Of a DNA stretch of 64,000 nucleotides, positions 54,976 to 64,000 are shown piece by piece. The stretch is from assembly GCA_963854835.1 (NCBI GenBank), contig OY978526.1:68978418-69042417 (forward strand), read 5' to 3'. The position numbers and the translations under genes are program-made. The DNA is from Megamerina dolium (Eukaryota > Arthropoda > Insecta > Diptera > Megamerinidae). Numbering within the stretch: the stretch's first letter is position 1; every line of letters starts with the position of its first letter. The notes under the pieces were generated by a model. That model was not told where the DNA came from. It ran no database searches and was given only the letters and a program-made list of their open reading frames with translations.

Positions 54976-55860
54976 AAAGTCCGCAATGAAGCACCAGAGA
55001 AGAGGTGAAAATACACCACGTTTGGGATATCCTCTCTTGACCTCAACCGTGACGCTATCATTGTGTCCTCCCCCTATCATGAGCAACCTTCTGGATAGCA
55101 TGGCGTAAATCCATCGAGTAACGACTTCATCAACACCATACCTTCTGATTAAGCAACACATGGAGTTGAAGGTAGCATTTTTGGAAGCAACCGCAATGTC
55201 AGCAAATAGCCCCAGAGTGCAAATACCTGCTTCCAACTCCTCCCCCACTATGGTATCACAGTCGTGAAGAGCTGATTCACAGGACCTCCCACTATGATAG
55301 CCATGCTGCCGAATACTTTAGGGATCTCGACTAAGTACCTCCGCTCTAATGTACTTTTGTTTCATCCATGCGCTCCAGACTTTTGAGAAGGATCGAAGTG
55401 AAGCTTATAGATGTTAATCTTTTTGCCAAGGAGTAGTCATCCATGCCCGGTTTAGGAATAAATACTACCTTGACGTTTTATCAGTAACTATCTTTCGAGC
55501 TATAAACCAATCAACCCTGGTGGTTGCCGAACATAACATGTCATTGGCCAGGGTGAGGTAATTCTACAACCCGGGAAATAAATTGATAGAAGTATATCAT
55601 TGACCTCTGACTCTGGGCTTTAACTGCCCAATTTAGAATTTCTCTGGATTTCCTACGAAATTTCGAAAGCTCGGCGTTCCACCAAGGTACCGCTTTGCCC
55701 TGTCTGCTTCTACGTTGCGGACACGCCATCTCATAACAATTGATTAAGACTCGCGCGAGACCGCGCGACTCCTGGGCCACATCATTCACTAGGCCGGAAG
55801 CGTTTCCACATCTGGGGTCCGTTCCCATTTGGCGTATTGATACGTTCTCCAGTAGGTCGT
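54976..55860 (-). mobile_element. R1/I-like LINE fragment
   Basis: The minus strand has LGLFADIAVASKNATFNSM, GVDEVVTRWIYAMLSRR, GGGHNDSVTVEVKRGYPKRGVFSPLLWCFIADFL: RT blocks of the R1/I group (usual QGGVLSPLLW reads KRGVFSPLLW). A linker region at 55,541-55,828 (VPWWNAELSKFRRKSREILNWAVK) is typical of the region before RT. Frameshifts separate the parts; the catalytic YADD-type box is not preserved. Confidence 0.7.
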
Positions 55861-56900
55861 ATCAAGCCTCGCGTTTTGAATTTGGATACGGATGATTATT
55901 ACTTGTGGCTCGCTGGGTTGCCCCGGTATCAGCACGCTCCCCGCACCTGTCTTACGACAAACCGACAACCCTCAAAGGGTGGCATGCCAGCCACTAACCT
56001 TTTTAGCCACTCGAGTGAATGAGTATTAGACCATTGCACCAGAATAATACCGTGCTTCACCCTCATCCTCTCAAAAGTAGAGGCCTCCTAGGAGTTCCCT
56101 ATGTCTTCTCAGACCTGGCTGTCAACATAGTCTATCTGCACTTGAGACAGAAGACCCTGCTTGCCGTCTCCACGGATCGCAACCGTCAATGTACTCGCAG
56201 CGGCTTGTGCATAGCCACGCTCACGACTGTTGGTTGGGCCCAACAGGGAACAGTCGTGGTGACCAACCTTTCGAGTTTATCCGCGTGAGTTATCCCGTTT
56301 CTTGACCCTCTGGAGTGTTCACTCATGACAACTAGTCCCATAGTCACATTTCCCGACAGTCCAGATCCAGCATCTGAGGATTTCAGCTTGTTGACTTTTC
56401 CCCTCTTTGCCTTGCTCTTTCATGTGGGAGCGGTAGCTGTAGCATCACATGACTAATTGACCAGACCGGACGGATCATCATCCGACTCGTTTTTTTTTGC
56501 CAGTTTCTGCAACCGGAGTAGAGGAGCAGAGAATAATAGGCCTAACTAACCCGGCAACGACCACCGTGGCACTGGCTTGAGGTATCGCAATAGCGTCAGC
56601 AGGAGCTAATACCATTGCGACATCCTGACCAGCAGCAGCGCTATCATCCACAGGCAAAACGGTTCTGTCCAGGTCTGCGACCCGACCAACCATGCCGCCA
56701 ATGGGAAGCAGAGGCTACGTCGGAACGCCGACCGAAGTCGAGATTGCCCTGGCACCTTCGTGGACAGAACCGTGAACCACAGGGGTCATCTGCATTTCCC
56801 GGACCATCATCGACTCCAGCACTCTAACCTCTCCTCGTTCAGCAACAGATTCTCCTGCGAAAGAGTCACAGGAGAACCTGATGAAGAGGCACAACCTGAA
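55861..56900. mobile_element. GC-richer block, probable 5'/gag part of the same LINE
   Basis: Base composition is markedly richer in G and C than the surroundings and continuous with the LINE above. Frames at 56.48-56.91 kb on both strands are short and of uncertain identity. I infer ORF1/5' UTR remains but cannot show a gag motif. It occupies the place where modules 1 and 2 have a type II receptor. Confidence 0.35.
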
Positions 56901-56961
56901 AGGTCCCAAAACTGTATAAAGGACGTAGTGCTATTAAGTAAAATAATTAGAGTATAATAAT

Positions 56962-57205
56962 TACAGTAATTTTTCCGGCAGTAACAATTTGCCAAAAATG
57001 CTTCTTAAAAGAGCTCTGTGACAAAATTAAGTTAAAGTGATGTCACAAGCGTTCTGCCGTTCGGAACCGGCTATTATAAGTAGGTCCCTTCTAATGCTGT
57101 CCAAATTTAACACGCACATTGGAAGAGAAGCTCGGTGGTATCACAATGGGCATTTCTGGCCTAAGTGTGTCCTCTCAGAGAGAGGGCAGCCACAATAACC
57201 TAACC
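56962..57205 (+). mobile_element. SINE 3' part with CCTAA-tailed domain
   Basis: It starts in the body (CCGGCAGTAACAATTTGCC), runs through GTTCTGCCGTTCGGAACCGG, then the extra 3' domain (GGTATCACAATGGGCAT, CCTCTCAGAGAGAGG) and ends CCTAACCTAA. Same 3' variant as the 20.9-kb copy. It is inserted within module 3 flank DNA. Confidence 0.7.
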
Positions 57206-58129
57206 TAATAAACTTAAAAACGTTCATGCACAATTAATACATATAGACTAACCATTATTAAATAAGCACATATTTTAATATTGATCAACCATTTCGATAA
57301 TAAATGCTTCCAGACGAGTTTAATATATTTTTGAGCTAACACTCAACACCACGCAATATAAAGTTTTGAGTCTTAAAATATCAATTTAGAAAATATTTAA
57401 AGTTTTTCTTAAAGCCGCAGGGCACCTCGGAGAAATTGTTGTGGTGAAAAAAATTACAAGGGATGGTCATATAATTTACTCTCTTGGGGACCACTGTAAT
57501 TTTGTTGAGATGGCCCCGTAAGGCGTAGAAACACAGGGAGAGGACCTTTCGAAGAAATGTTATGGAGGAAAATGAATTAATTAATTAAGTTTTCTCGATT
57601 TATGGGCAGCCATATCAATTTTCTGGTGATTTTTGGTTCATTTTGTATAACAGCCTCATTAATACATGGAGATAGAGAATAAGTTTGTTCAAGAGTAGTG
57701 TTGATGGCAAAAATAAATGGGGTTTAATCTTCTAAAAGATATTCCTGGGCATCTTAGGATTATATATTACATTTGTTTTTTCGTTATTTTATATGATGAG
57801 AGGATGACGTTATTGGGATGGCAAAACTGAATACAGACCCAAACATTTGACCCATCTAAAGCTAAGGAGTTATTTCAGAACTTTGGTGTATTTATGGGCC
57901 GTTTTTGACAACTTTTCAAAAAACAAACAAAAATACCCTATATATGGGAAGCCAGAGGATTAACACGTGTATTGCACAAATATGTTCTCTGTACTTTTCT
58001 CTATAAGACTGCTGAAAATACCACAAACCTAACGAGTAAAGATTGCGTATGCCAATCATAAGGCAAATCAATCCGAATCTATGGTTTCTTCAGAAAACTG
58101 GGTCACATTATCATCATAATATCTTACTT
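57206..58129. other. Module 3 DNA without an intact gene
   Basis: Matches 26,805-26,930, 27,785-28,260 and 28,950-29,160 of module 1 in order. It includes repeat words shared with 1.2-1.9 kb. No gene is recognised. Confidence 0.5.
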
Positions 58130-58420
58130 GACAATCAACTGGCTGATAAAATGTATATGCTTAGGTGAATTTTTGCATACAAAGCTCAGAAAAAGTGATG
58201 TCGCAAGAGTTCTGCCGTTCGGAACCGGTTAAAATAAGTTACGCCAGCAAACTGTGGATGATTTTAGAAATGATTTTACTGAACTAGCCTCCACGGTCGA
58301 TATATGATAAATATGCTCAATTGCGCAATTCATTGGGCGCACTCTACAGGACAAGAAAAGACGATTGATATTGATATGAAATTTATCATTCAGGGTTTGC
58401 TAGAATACGGTTGTACTTCT
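58130..58420 (+). pseudogene. Type I receptor relic of module 3
   Basis: A short LADKMYM start remnant at about 58,139-58,160 is broken by a SINE-body scrap (58,175-58,235). It is followed by FTELASTVD and a frameshifted ...NMLNCAIHWAHST version of the S2 piece also seen at 29,570-29,660. It is the most decayed of the three plus-strand relics. Confidence 0.6.
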
Positions 58421-58630
58421 TATTATAATACTGTAGTGCTCAACAAATCTGTGTCAGCCATATTAGCACCCTTTCATTATTTTCCTATCCCTTTTTCAAG
58501 TTTTATTGTCCAATTTTGTATAATAAATTAAATTGCACACACACATCAAATGTAAAGCCAAAACAAAGCCGCTGGACATGAATTTTTTATTGCAATTGCT
58601 TTATTATATTTAACATTAAAATACATAGAT

Positions 58631-59168
58631 TTTTTTGTTTTTTTTTTTTAATACCAAGAATTTATTGAATCTTTCTACCATTCGTAGAAACTCACAATAA
58701 GTATTCAAATCTTACAAACTAAATTAAAATTATCTGATATTCCCGTTGTTCAATCACAATTTGTTGAGTCGCCGCGAGGTTTAGCAATTACACAGCGTAT
58801 TCAATGTGTCATTTCTTTTTAGACGTCGATGGCCTGTGCTCAGCAACAATTGCCTAGCAAGGGTCTTCGGATGGTTGTGTAATTTTTGAATGTAGCTTCT
58901 GCAGGACTTTGCTACTTCCTCAGACATTGTGGGCACATTCAAATCTCTGTCGAGGTGAATACCCATGTACATTGTTGAGGAACATTGTGGAATTGATTGG
59001 CCATTTATTTTAAGTGGGGGACATGTATCTAGCCTTAGCGTGAAGGTTATATGTACGCTCTTTGATTCATTGACTTTTAAGCGCCATTTTGCTAGCTAAA
59101 TTTCGAGAGAATCGGGATAAGTCTGCAGGAGCTTAGTAACTTCTATAGGGTTAGAGCGAGAGCACAAT
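58631..59168 (-). mobile_element. Jockey-like LINE fragment, internally deleted
   Basis: The minus strand has the family 3' UTR, then the C-terminus (DLNVPTMSEEVAKSCRSYIQKLHNHPKTLARQLLL). It joins directly to an earlier RT piece near YMGIHLDR at 58,965, so the thumb region between them is missing. The flanking direct repeat AAATAC(A/T)TAG at about 58,618 and 59,170 is a likely ~10-bp target-site duplication. It is inserted in the 3' flank of the module 3 receptor. Confidence 0.8.
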
Positions 59169-59213
59169 AAATACTTAGTGAGTGCAGGATTTCCCCATGG
59201 TTTAAATACTATT

Positions 59214-61004
59214 TTATTTCATTTCATACCGATAATGCCATAATAACTCCAATGCAAAAACACATAATGATAAACCGATGGCAATGCCATAAATTATCAA
59301 TACCAAAGATATATCTGTAATATTGAGAGGCGTGAATTGTGTGAGTTCACTTTTATCTACTATATTTGCACGGCCAATTTGTACAAGTTCCAAAAATGAC
59401 CGACGCATCCAATGTGTTATCAATCCCGATTGTGTGGCTTGACCAATTAGTATATTCATCGATGGTAGAAATATTGAATTTTGATGGAATACCATAAAAC
59501 GGGGCATATTTCTGCTAATACAATATTTTGTTAAGCTGACTAATGGCTTGCTATAGAATTTTTGTATTTCCTCATAGTATAGCCAATTGGATGATGGCAC
59601 TGAAAATCCATATGGTGTATCAAAAGAGTCGCGCATTCGAAAAAAATCCTGATATGTGTCCACCGACAAGATGAGTTTGAAAAATTCACTTTCGGCTGTG
59701 GCTCTTATTATTTCAATTTCCGCATGATGCATTATAATTCGAATTCTCGCATGTTTCATATCGTCAAGTGTTTCCAAACGCAAAGTTTTCGGCGGTTCTG
59801 TGGTATAAGTTTGCAAATAAGCAACGTACAATGTATTAAAAATCATACCGGCAACAGAGATAATCACATAAATAGCACTTCGAATTCCAGCAAAATGACT
59901 TTCCATTACAAAAGATTGACCCAAGAAAGCATTCAATAGATTATAATTAACTACAAAATTGCTCCAATGAATTACATTCTGTCCACGAGAATAGAATGTC
60001 AAAGATATTGTGAACGATGCTGCCATAAGGGCTACAAATACGAGTAACAGAGTAATATAATCGTATATGATGACATAAAATAGATAGCTAGGTTTGTCCT
60101 TGGGCGCTGGCACCATAACACACCAATTAATTAGCTCATTTGGATTACTATAGCTTACATCGTTTCCAAAAGACATATCATATGATGTCGCTGTTGTATC
60201 AAATGTACCATTTTCTATCAGTTTAGCAATATCTTGCCTCGATATGGCCATGTCCATAAGTTCTTGTCGAGAATATGTTAGTGTAGCATTGTGCTTTCGA
60301 GCATACTCTACTATTTGATTTGCAGTATAACCGCTTATTATTAAGCTTTCGACAGATTCTTTTAATATATATACACGTGGTGGTAATTCAAATGCCTGAA
60401 CTTTAATCGGATGTCCATACATATTACGCGTATGATCAGGAAAGAATGATGACACATTTGATGTGATTTGTCCGACTTTGAGCTCTGTATTTGGAAAAAG
60501 TTTAAGTGTATAGTATTGCTCTGTCTCTAACACATCGGGTGTTATGAAAATGATATTCATTGCTTGATTGCTTGTGCAATATTTTATCATCTTTTCCAAA
60601 TACAATTCATCTCTTTGTGGTGTGTTCAATAAAAAGATTTGACGACTTTGTCGATTTTTATATAAATTTTTCCATAATTTTTGCAACAACTTACGATCAT
60701 TCTCTTCATTGCAGGTCAATTTCACAACTACTAAAAATTTTGTATTATAATATTCTCCAAGTGCATATAAATTTTGTTGTTCTTGACTCAATACGAATAC
60801 AGGTATTCCATCATTTATTTGACTTAGTTTTTTGAGCAATAAATCCGTATTGACGGCATCACTGGATGTTGTTATACCGTTGCTCATGTATATTATGGAG
60901 TTGTAGTTTTGATCATTTAAACTTACATCGCAGATATAATTGAGCATTGAACTCAACTGATTTTCAAGCAATACTACTTGAACGAAAGTCAAAAAAACTT
61001 TCAT
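59214..61004 (-). CDS. Divergent ionotropic receptor, type I, module 3 (intact)
   Basis: ATG at 61,002-61,004 (MKVFLTFVQVV), 596 aa; a GTG two codons upstream is not credible as a start. Order: hydrophobic start, S1 lobe (NMYGHPIKVQAFELPPRVYILKES about 190-215), TM1 about 308-337, pore NLLNAFLGQSF (the paralogues have GQPF), TM2 about 372-397 ending NTLYVAYLQTY, S2 lobe with DSFDTPYGFSVPSS, TM3 near the C-terminus, tail RYEMK. It is the only undamaged type I gene of the three modules. Two lineage-specific insertions flank it: a DD41D element starting 110 bp upstream of the ATG and a Jockey fragment about 45 bp beyond the stop. The AATAAA overlaps the stop codon. Expected role: chemosensory channel subunit. 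Confidence 0.9.
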   Translation of the reverse strand: MKVFLTFVQVVLLENQLSSMLNYICDVSLNDQNYNSIIYMSNGITTSSDAVNTDLLLKKLSQINDGIPVFVLSQEQQNLYALGEYYNTKFLVVVKLTCNEENDRKLLQKLWKNLYKNRQSRQIFLLNTPQRDELYLEKMIKYCTSNQAMNIIFITPDVLETEQYYTLKLFPNTELKVGQITSNVSSFFPDHTRNMYGHPIKVQAFELPPRVYILKESVESLIISGYTANQIVEYARKHNATLTYSRQELMDMAISRQDIAKLIENGTFDTTATSYDMSFGNDVSYSNPNELINWCVMVPAPKDKPSYLFYVIIYDYITLLLVFVALMAASFTISLTFYSRGQNVIHWSNFVVNYNLLNAFLGQSFVMESHFAGIRSAIYVIISVAGMIFNTLYVAYLQTYTTEPPKTLRLETLDDMKHARIRIIMHHAEIEIIRATAESEFFKLILSVDTYQDFFRMRDSFDTPYGFSVPSSNWLYYEEIQKFYSKPLVSLTKYCISRNMPRFMVFHQNSIFLPSMNILIGQATQSGLITHWMRRSFLELVQIGRANIVDKSELTQFTPLNITDISLVLIIYGIAIGLSLCVFALELLWHYRYEMK

Positions 61005-61113
61005 GTTCACGTGGATGTTTAAATCAGAACTAACTAAATGCGATTACAAAAGTTTCAGAATATCCAGTCGTGCATACAACCACTTATTTTTAAATTTTAC
61101 GAAATTATGATTA

Positions 61114-62264
61114 TAAAGGGTTATCCATTTTGCGGTTTCAAAAGTAAATGTAAATAAAACACATATAGAATATCTTTTATCATGATATTTCTTTTTTATT
61201 ATAAAGTTTGAACGATGACATTATGTGTGAAATACTACATCATTTAAATGACCACCACGCGAATTGTTGCAAGCATCGATTCTTTTGAGGTAATTTTCGA
61301 CCACTTTTTGACACATATTGGTCGGTATCTCAGCCATAACGTGACGAATGTTGGTTTTTAGGTGCTCAAGAGTTAAAGGTTTATCTGCATAAACACGGTC
61401 TTTCGCGTAGCCCCACAAAAAGAAGTCAAGCGGTGTCAAATCGCATGATCTTGGTGGCCACTTGATATCGCCACGACGAGAAATTACGCGGCCAGAAAAT
61501 TTCTCTTGCAATAAAGCCATATTCGCTCGAGTTGTGTGGCATGTGGCACCGTCTTGTTGAAACCACATATTCTCTAAGTGGTATTCTTCAATAGCAGGCA
61601 AAAAAAAGTCGGTTATCATATGACCATAACGCTCCGAATTGACGGTGACAGTCGTTCCATCGTCGTTTTCGAAGAAGTAAGGTCCAATCACACCTCCGGA
61701 CCAAAGAGCGCACCAAGCAGTGACTTTTTGTGGATGTAGTGGCCTCTCTTCAATTACTTGAGGATTCTCAGAACCCCAAATACGACAATTTTGTTTGTTA
61801 ACATACCCAGAAGAAAATTTTGTTCGAAAAATCGCCGTCCACCGCCTGTTGTTCAAGCACCCATTCGACGTATCTACGACGTTGTGAATGGTCAGCTGGC
61901 TTCAGTTGTTGTGTGAGCTGGATTTTATATGGATGTAGGTGTAGATCCAAATGCACAGGCCTTACAATATCTGTAACCGATCCAGTCTCTTCATATTTCT
62001 TCACAATTTTGCCAATTGCTTGCGTAGTTGGACGATTATGTAAACCATAATCTCCTCTTAAAGCACGATATGTGGCTGTAGCAGAATCACCATTTTTGTA
62101 GTAGGTTTTTACAATTTTAATGCGTTGTGCGATAGTTAAGCGATCCATTTTCGCAAATGTCAGACTTTGAACTGAAAAAGAAAGAAATTGTTTTAACAAC
62201 TCAGTTTGACAGATGTCGAATTCTAGCTCTATACTTTTGAAACCGCGAAATGGATAACCCTTTA
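61114..62264 (-). mobile_element. DD41D (rosa-type) element, copy 2, 1,151 bp, upstream of the receptor
   Basis: Ends match copy 1 (TAAAGGGTTATCCATTTTGC...), with TA at both borders. It lacks 115 bp present in copy 1 (equivalent to 18,371-18,485), with a short 'gca' match at the deletion point. It is inserted in the conserved type I upstream region; module 2 has the empty site GGTTACGCAAGTGGG at 54,537-54,551. Confidence 0.93.
61221..62148 (-). pseudogene. DD41D transposase, copy 2, with 115-bp deletion
   Basis: ATG at 62,146-62,148 (MDRLTIAQRIKIVKTYYKNGDSAT), helix-turn-helix region to VTDIVRPV, then the deletion shifts the frame. The catalytic half is a clean open frame from about 61,856 to 61,221: FRTKFSSGYVNKQNCRIWGSENP, QDGATCHTTR, SCDLTPLDFFLWGYAKDRVYADKP and RIDACNNSRGGH at the end. 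Spacing of the last two Asp is 41 residues. Apart from the deletion I see no lesion. Confidence 0.88.
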
Positions 62265-62950
62265 CAAGTGGCATAATAAATATTATTACTACAAATTAGA
62301 CATCTCTTAGCAATAATAAAATGAAAATCTATTTTTACAAAAAGCATCAAGTAATAAAAATAATTCACAAATTAGTTCCATAAATCAAATATTGTGTAAA
62401 TACGAGCTTTTATTCAATATAAAAATAATTCCCGCAATATTAGTAGTAAGGAGATTTTTAGAAAAATTATACTTTTCATATTCCAAACTTCAGAGTTTAG
62501 AACCAGTCTAATATATTACGCTATTAAGTACAGTTTATAAAATTTATTGTTCTAATTTGAATCATTTATCTATACATATTTAAGGTGGTCAATTACTTTG
62601 GGTTGGTAATATTTTTTAAATCGATTTTTTTATTATATATTTTTCGTAAAGTAAAATAAATTATTATTTTGCTACAATACACTCAAAGAGTCAGGGCTTT
62701 AAGCACTTCACTTAAACCAATCAAGAAATGTATGTATTTATATATACTGTTAATCAACATTATGATCTGAGTCCATTTAGTCATGTCTGCCTGCTTCTTT
62801 GTCTAACTCTCCGCACGATAACTGACATAGTTGTGCTGAAAATTAAATAAATAGGCGTAATCGGATAACAATTACGCCTACTTCCCGTTCAAAAGTATAT
62901 TTACGTATGTATATTTTCATACATTTTCATGTGAAGTCTAATATCCATAT
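62265..62950. other. Displaced upstream DNA of the module 3 receptor, then spacer
   Basis: 62,265-62,666 continues the shared type I upstream region (matches 54,553-54,975) beyond the transposon. From 62,667 the homology ends, marking the right border of module 3. 62,667-62,950 has no recognised feature. Confidence 0.55.
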
Positions 62951-64000
62951 GATGTCCGCTAGTGTTGTGCTCTGTAATGACCCCAATCAGCATACTGAGG
63001 TCCTTCCACCTTAATCGTAGGAGAAAGATCGCTCGTCTACTGTCAGGTTTATTCACAAAATCTTTAGGGGGCCCTGCATGTCTCCAAGGTGGACCATCGA
63101 GGCTTGTGGACCATGCCCACAGAGTCTTAGATCCAGTGTTGGATCCACGCAGAGCTCACGCCGAATATACGTTCAGGACCCATCGGCGTATCAGCAGAGC
63201 CCTCATTGGCCAAACCATCTGCCAATTTATTCCCTTCGACACCGCAGTGTCCCTGAACCCAAATAACACGAAGCATGTTGTGCTTTGCCTCATCTTACAT
63301 TCAGTGATCATCTTCGATGAGATGGCAGGGCTCAAGTGACTATCACTCGACTTGACTGGCAGCCTGACTATCACTGCCAATGCCAATTTGCTTCCCATAC
63401 ACTCAATAATCTAATAGACAACTTTTAGAATAACATATACTTCTGTTAGAAATACAGTCGTCATACTTCCGGTGGAGAACGATATTCATAATATTAGATG
63501 ATATTTTTATCCAAGTACCAGCCGGCACCAGTACGATAGGAGGTTTTAGAACCGTCGGTGTGAGTCATTCGCCGTAGTAGAGTCTCTGGACTTACCCATT
63601 GATTACGTTTCCTGAAAATAACCTCAAATCTACGTCCGAAGAATATATGGGCCTCACGAGCGTCCACAGGCATTGCAAACAGTGGGCACTGCTCCAATAG
63701 CTGGTGGTTTATCTACCTGTGTCCCGTATAAGTCTCGTTATGTCAGACTCCGTAAGTTTTGAGTCTGAATACATCCATCGCCTCCTTCCGGATCTAAAGA
63801 TCCAATGGAAGCAAATTAAGTAAGGATTTAACCACAGCTTGCGTCACCAGACCACAGACGCATACGTCACAATGTGTCTAATTAGACAGGTGTACATCCA
63901 ATGCACCATTGCCGGTTTAAACCCCAAGTCTTGCCAAAAGCCTTCTTGCACTGCCAAACAAATTTTAGTGCTCTAGAGGTTTTCTGCTCAACACGAATCT
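62951..64000 (-). mobile_element. I/R1-like LINE 3' part with RNase H domain, cut by the window edge
   Basis: The minus strand encodes EQCPLFAMPVDA, then THTDGSKTSYRTGAGWYLD (start of RNase H, about 63,560-63,510). After frame breaks comes VWVQGHCGVEGNKLADGLANEGS (end of RNase H, about 63,260-63,190), then a C-terminal Pro/Arg-rich tail. The RT-RNase H linker continues to the right edge with stops. Decayed; the family is the RNase H-bearing I/R1 group. Confidence 0.7.

Noticed and set aside
55837..56957. Several short plus-strand genes in the GC-richer block
   Set aside because: They overlap minus-strand LINE remains, are Pro/Ser-rich by composition and show no recognisable domain.
1..64000. 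CRISPR array, operon or bacterial gene cluster
   Set aside because: No regularly spaced identical repeats with unique spacers and no bacterial coding pattern; the sequence is that of an insect genome.

Overview
This window looks like AT-rich nuclear DNA from a higher (brachyceran) fly. The evidence is a cluster of intron-less divergent ionotropic chemoreceptor genes (IR family) surrounded by dipteran-type mobile DNA: Jockey- and I-like LINEs, tRNA-derived SINEs, and DD34D, DD41D and DD34E mariner/Tc1 elements. DD41D ('rosa'-type) elements were first described from a Ceratitis fruit fly, so a tephritid-like species is plausible, but that is inference. Nothing bacterial, and no tRNA, rRNA or CRISPR gene, was found.

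Layout. 1-11.9 kb is mostly gene-free, with degenerate repeats, SINE/LINE tails, an internally deleted DD41D element with perfect ends (7,479-8,368) and a decayed piggyBac-like element (10.3-11.5 kb). 11.9-62.7 kb is the receptor cluster. Two receptor subfamilies alternate. Type I (about 595 aa) lies at 11,923-13,704 (intact), 32,338-34,136 (frameshifted), 52,393-54,433 (split by a MITE) and 59,214-61,004 (intact). Type II (583-592 aa) lies at 24,819-26,597, 37,711-39,462 and 47,671-49,449, all intact. All seven lie on the minus strand. Receptor relics on the plus strand are at 21.75-22.34, 29.16-29.69, 36.69-36.80, 50.3-52.1 and 58.1-58.4 kb, and minus-strand C-terminal relics are at 24.2-24.6 and 47.34-47.44 kb. 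From 62.95 kb to the right edge is an antisense RNase H-bearing LINE.

The cluster grew by tandem segmental duplication of one module: type II gene (-), receptor relic (+), type I gene (-), about 600 bp of shared upstream DNA. Module 1 is about 24.2-34.7 kb, module 2 about 47.2-54.98 kb, and module 3 about 56.9-62.67 kb (type II gene missing). Each type I copy then received its own mobile-element damage. Module 1 has a SINE 40 bp upstream of the ATG, a LINE fragment further upstream, a Jockey element replacing the last three codons and a micro-inversion. Module 2 has a 246-bp MITE inside the ORF. Module 3 has a DD41D element 110 bp upstream of the ATG. The paralogues serve as empty-site references, so most insertion points can be placed to the base.

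The receptors are expected to act as tuning subunits of ligand-gated cation channels in taste or olfactory neurons; this follows from the family, not from the window. The only mobile element here with an apparently complete transposase and two intact ends is a Tc1-like element with inverted/direct-repeat termini at 45,457-47,107. I see no wholly new kind of biological system. The most unusual content is the TE-sculpted receptor array, a foldback-like element built from ~30-bp units, and an inverted duplication carrying the 5' end of a receptor gene.
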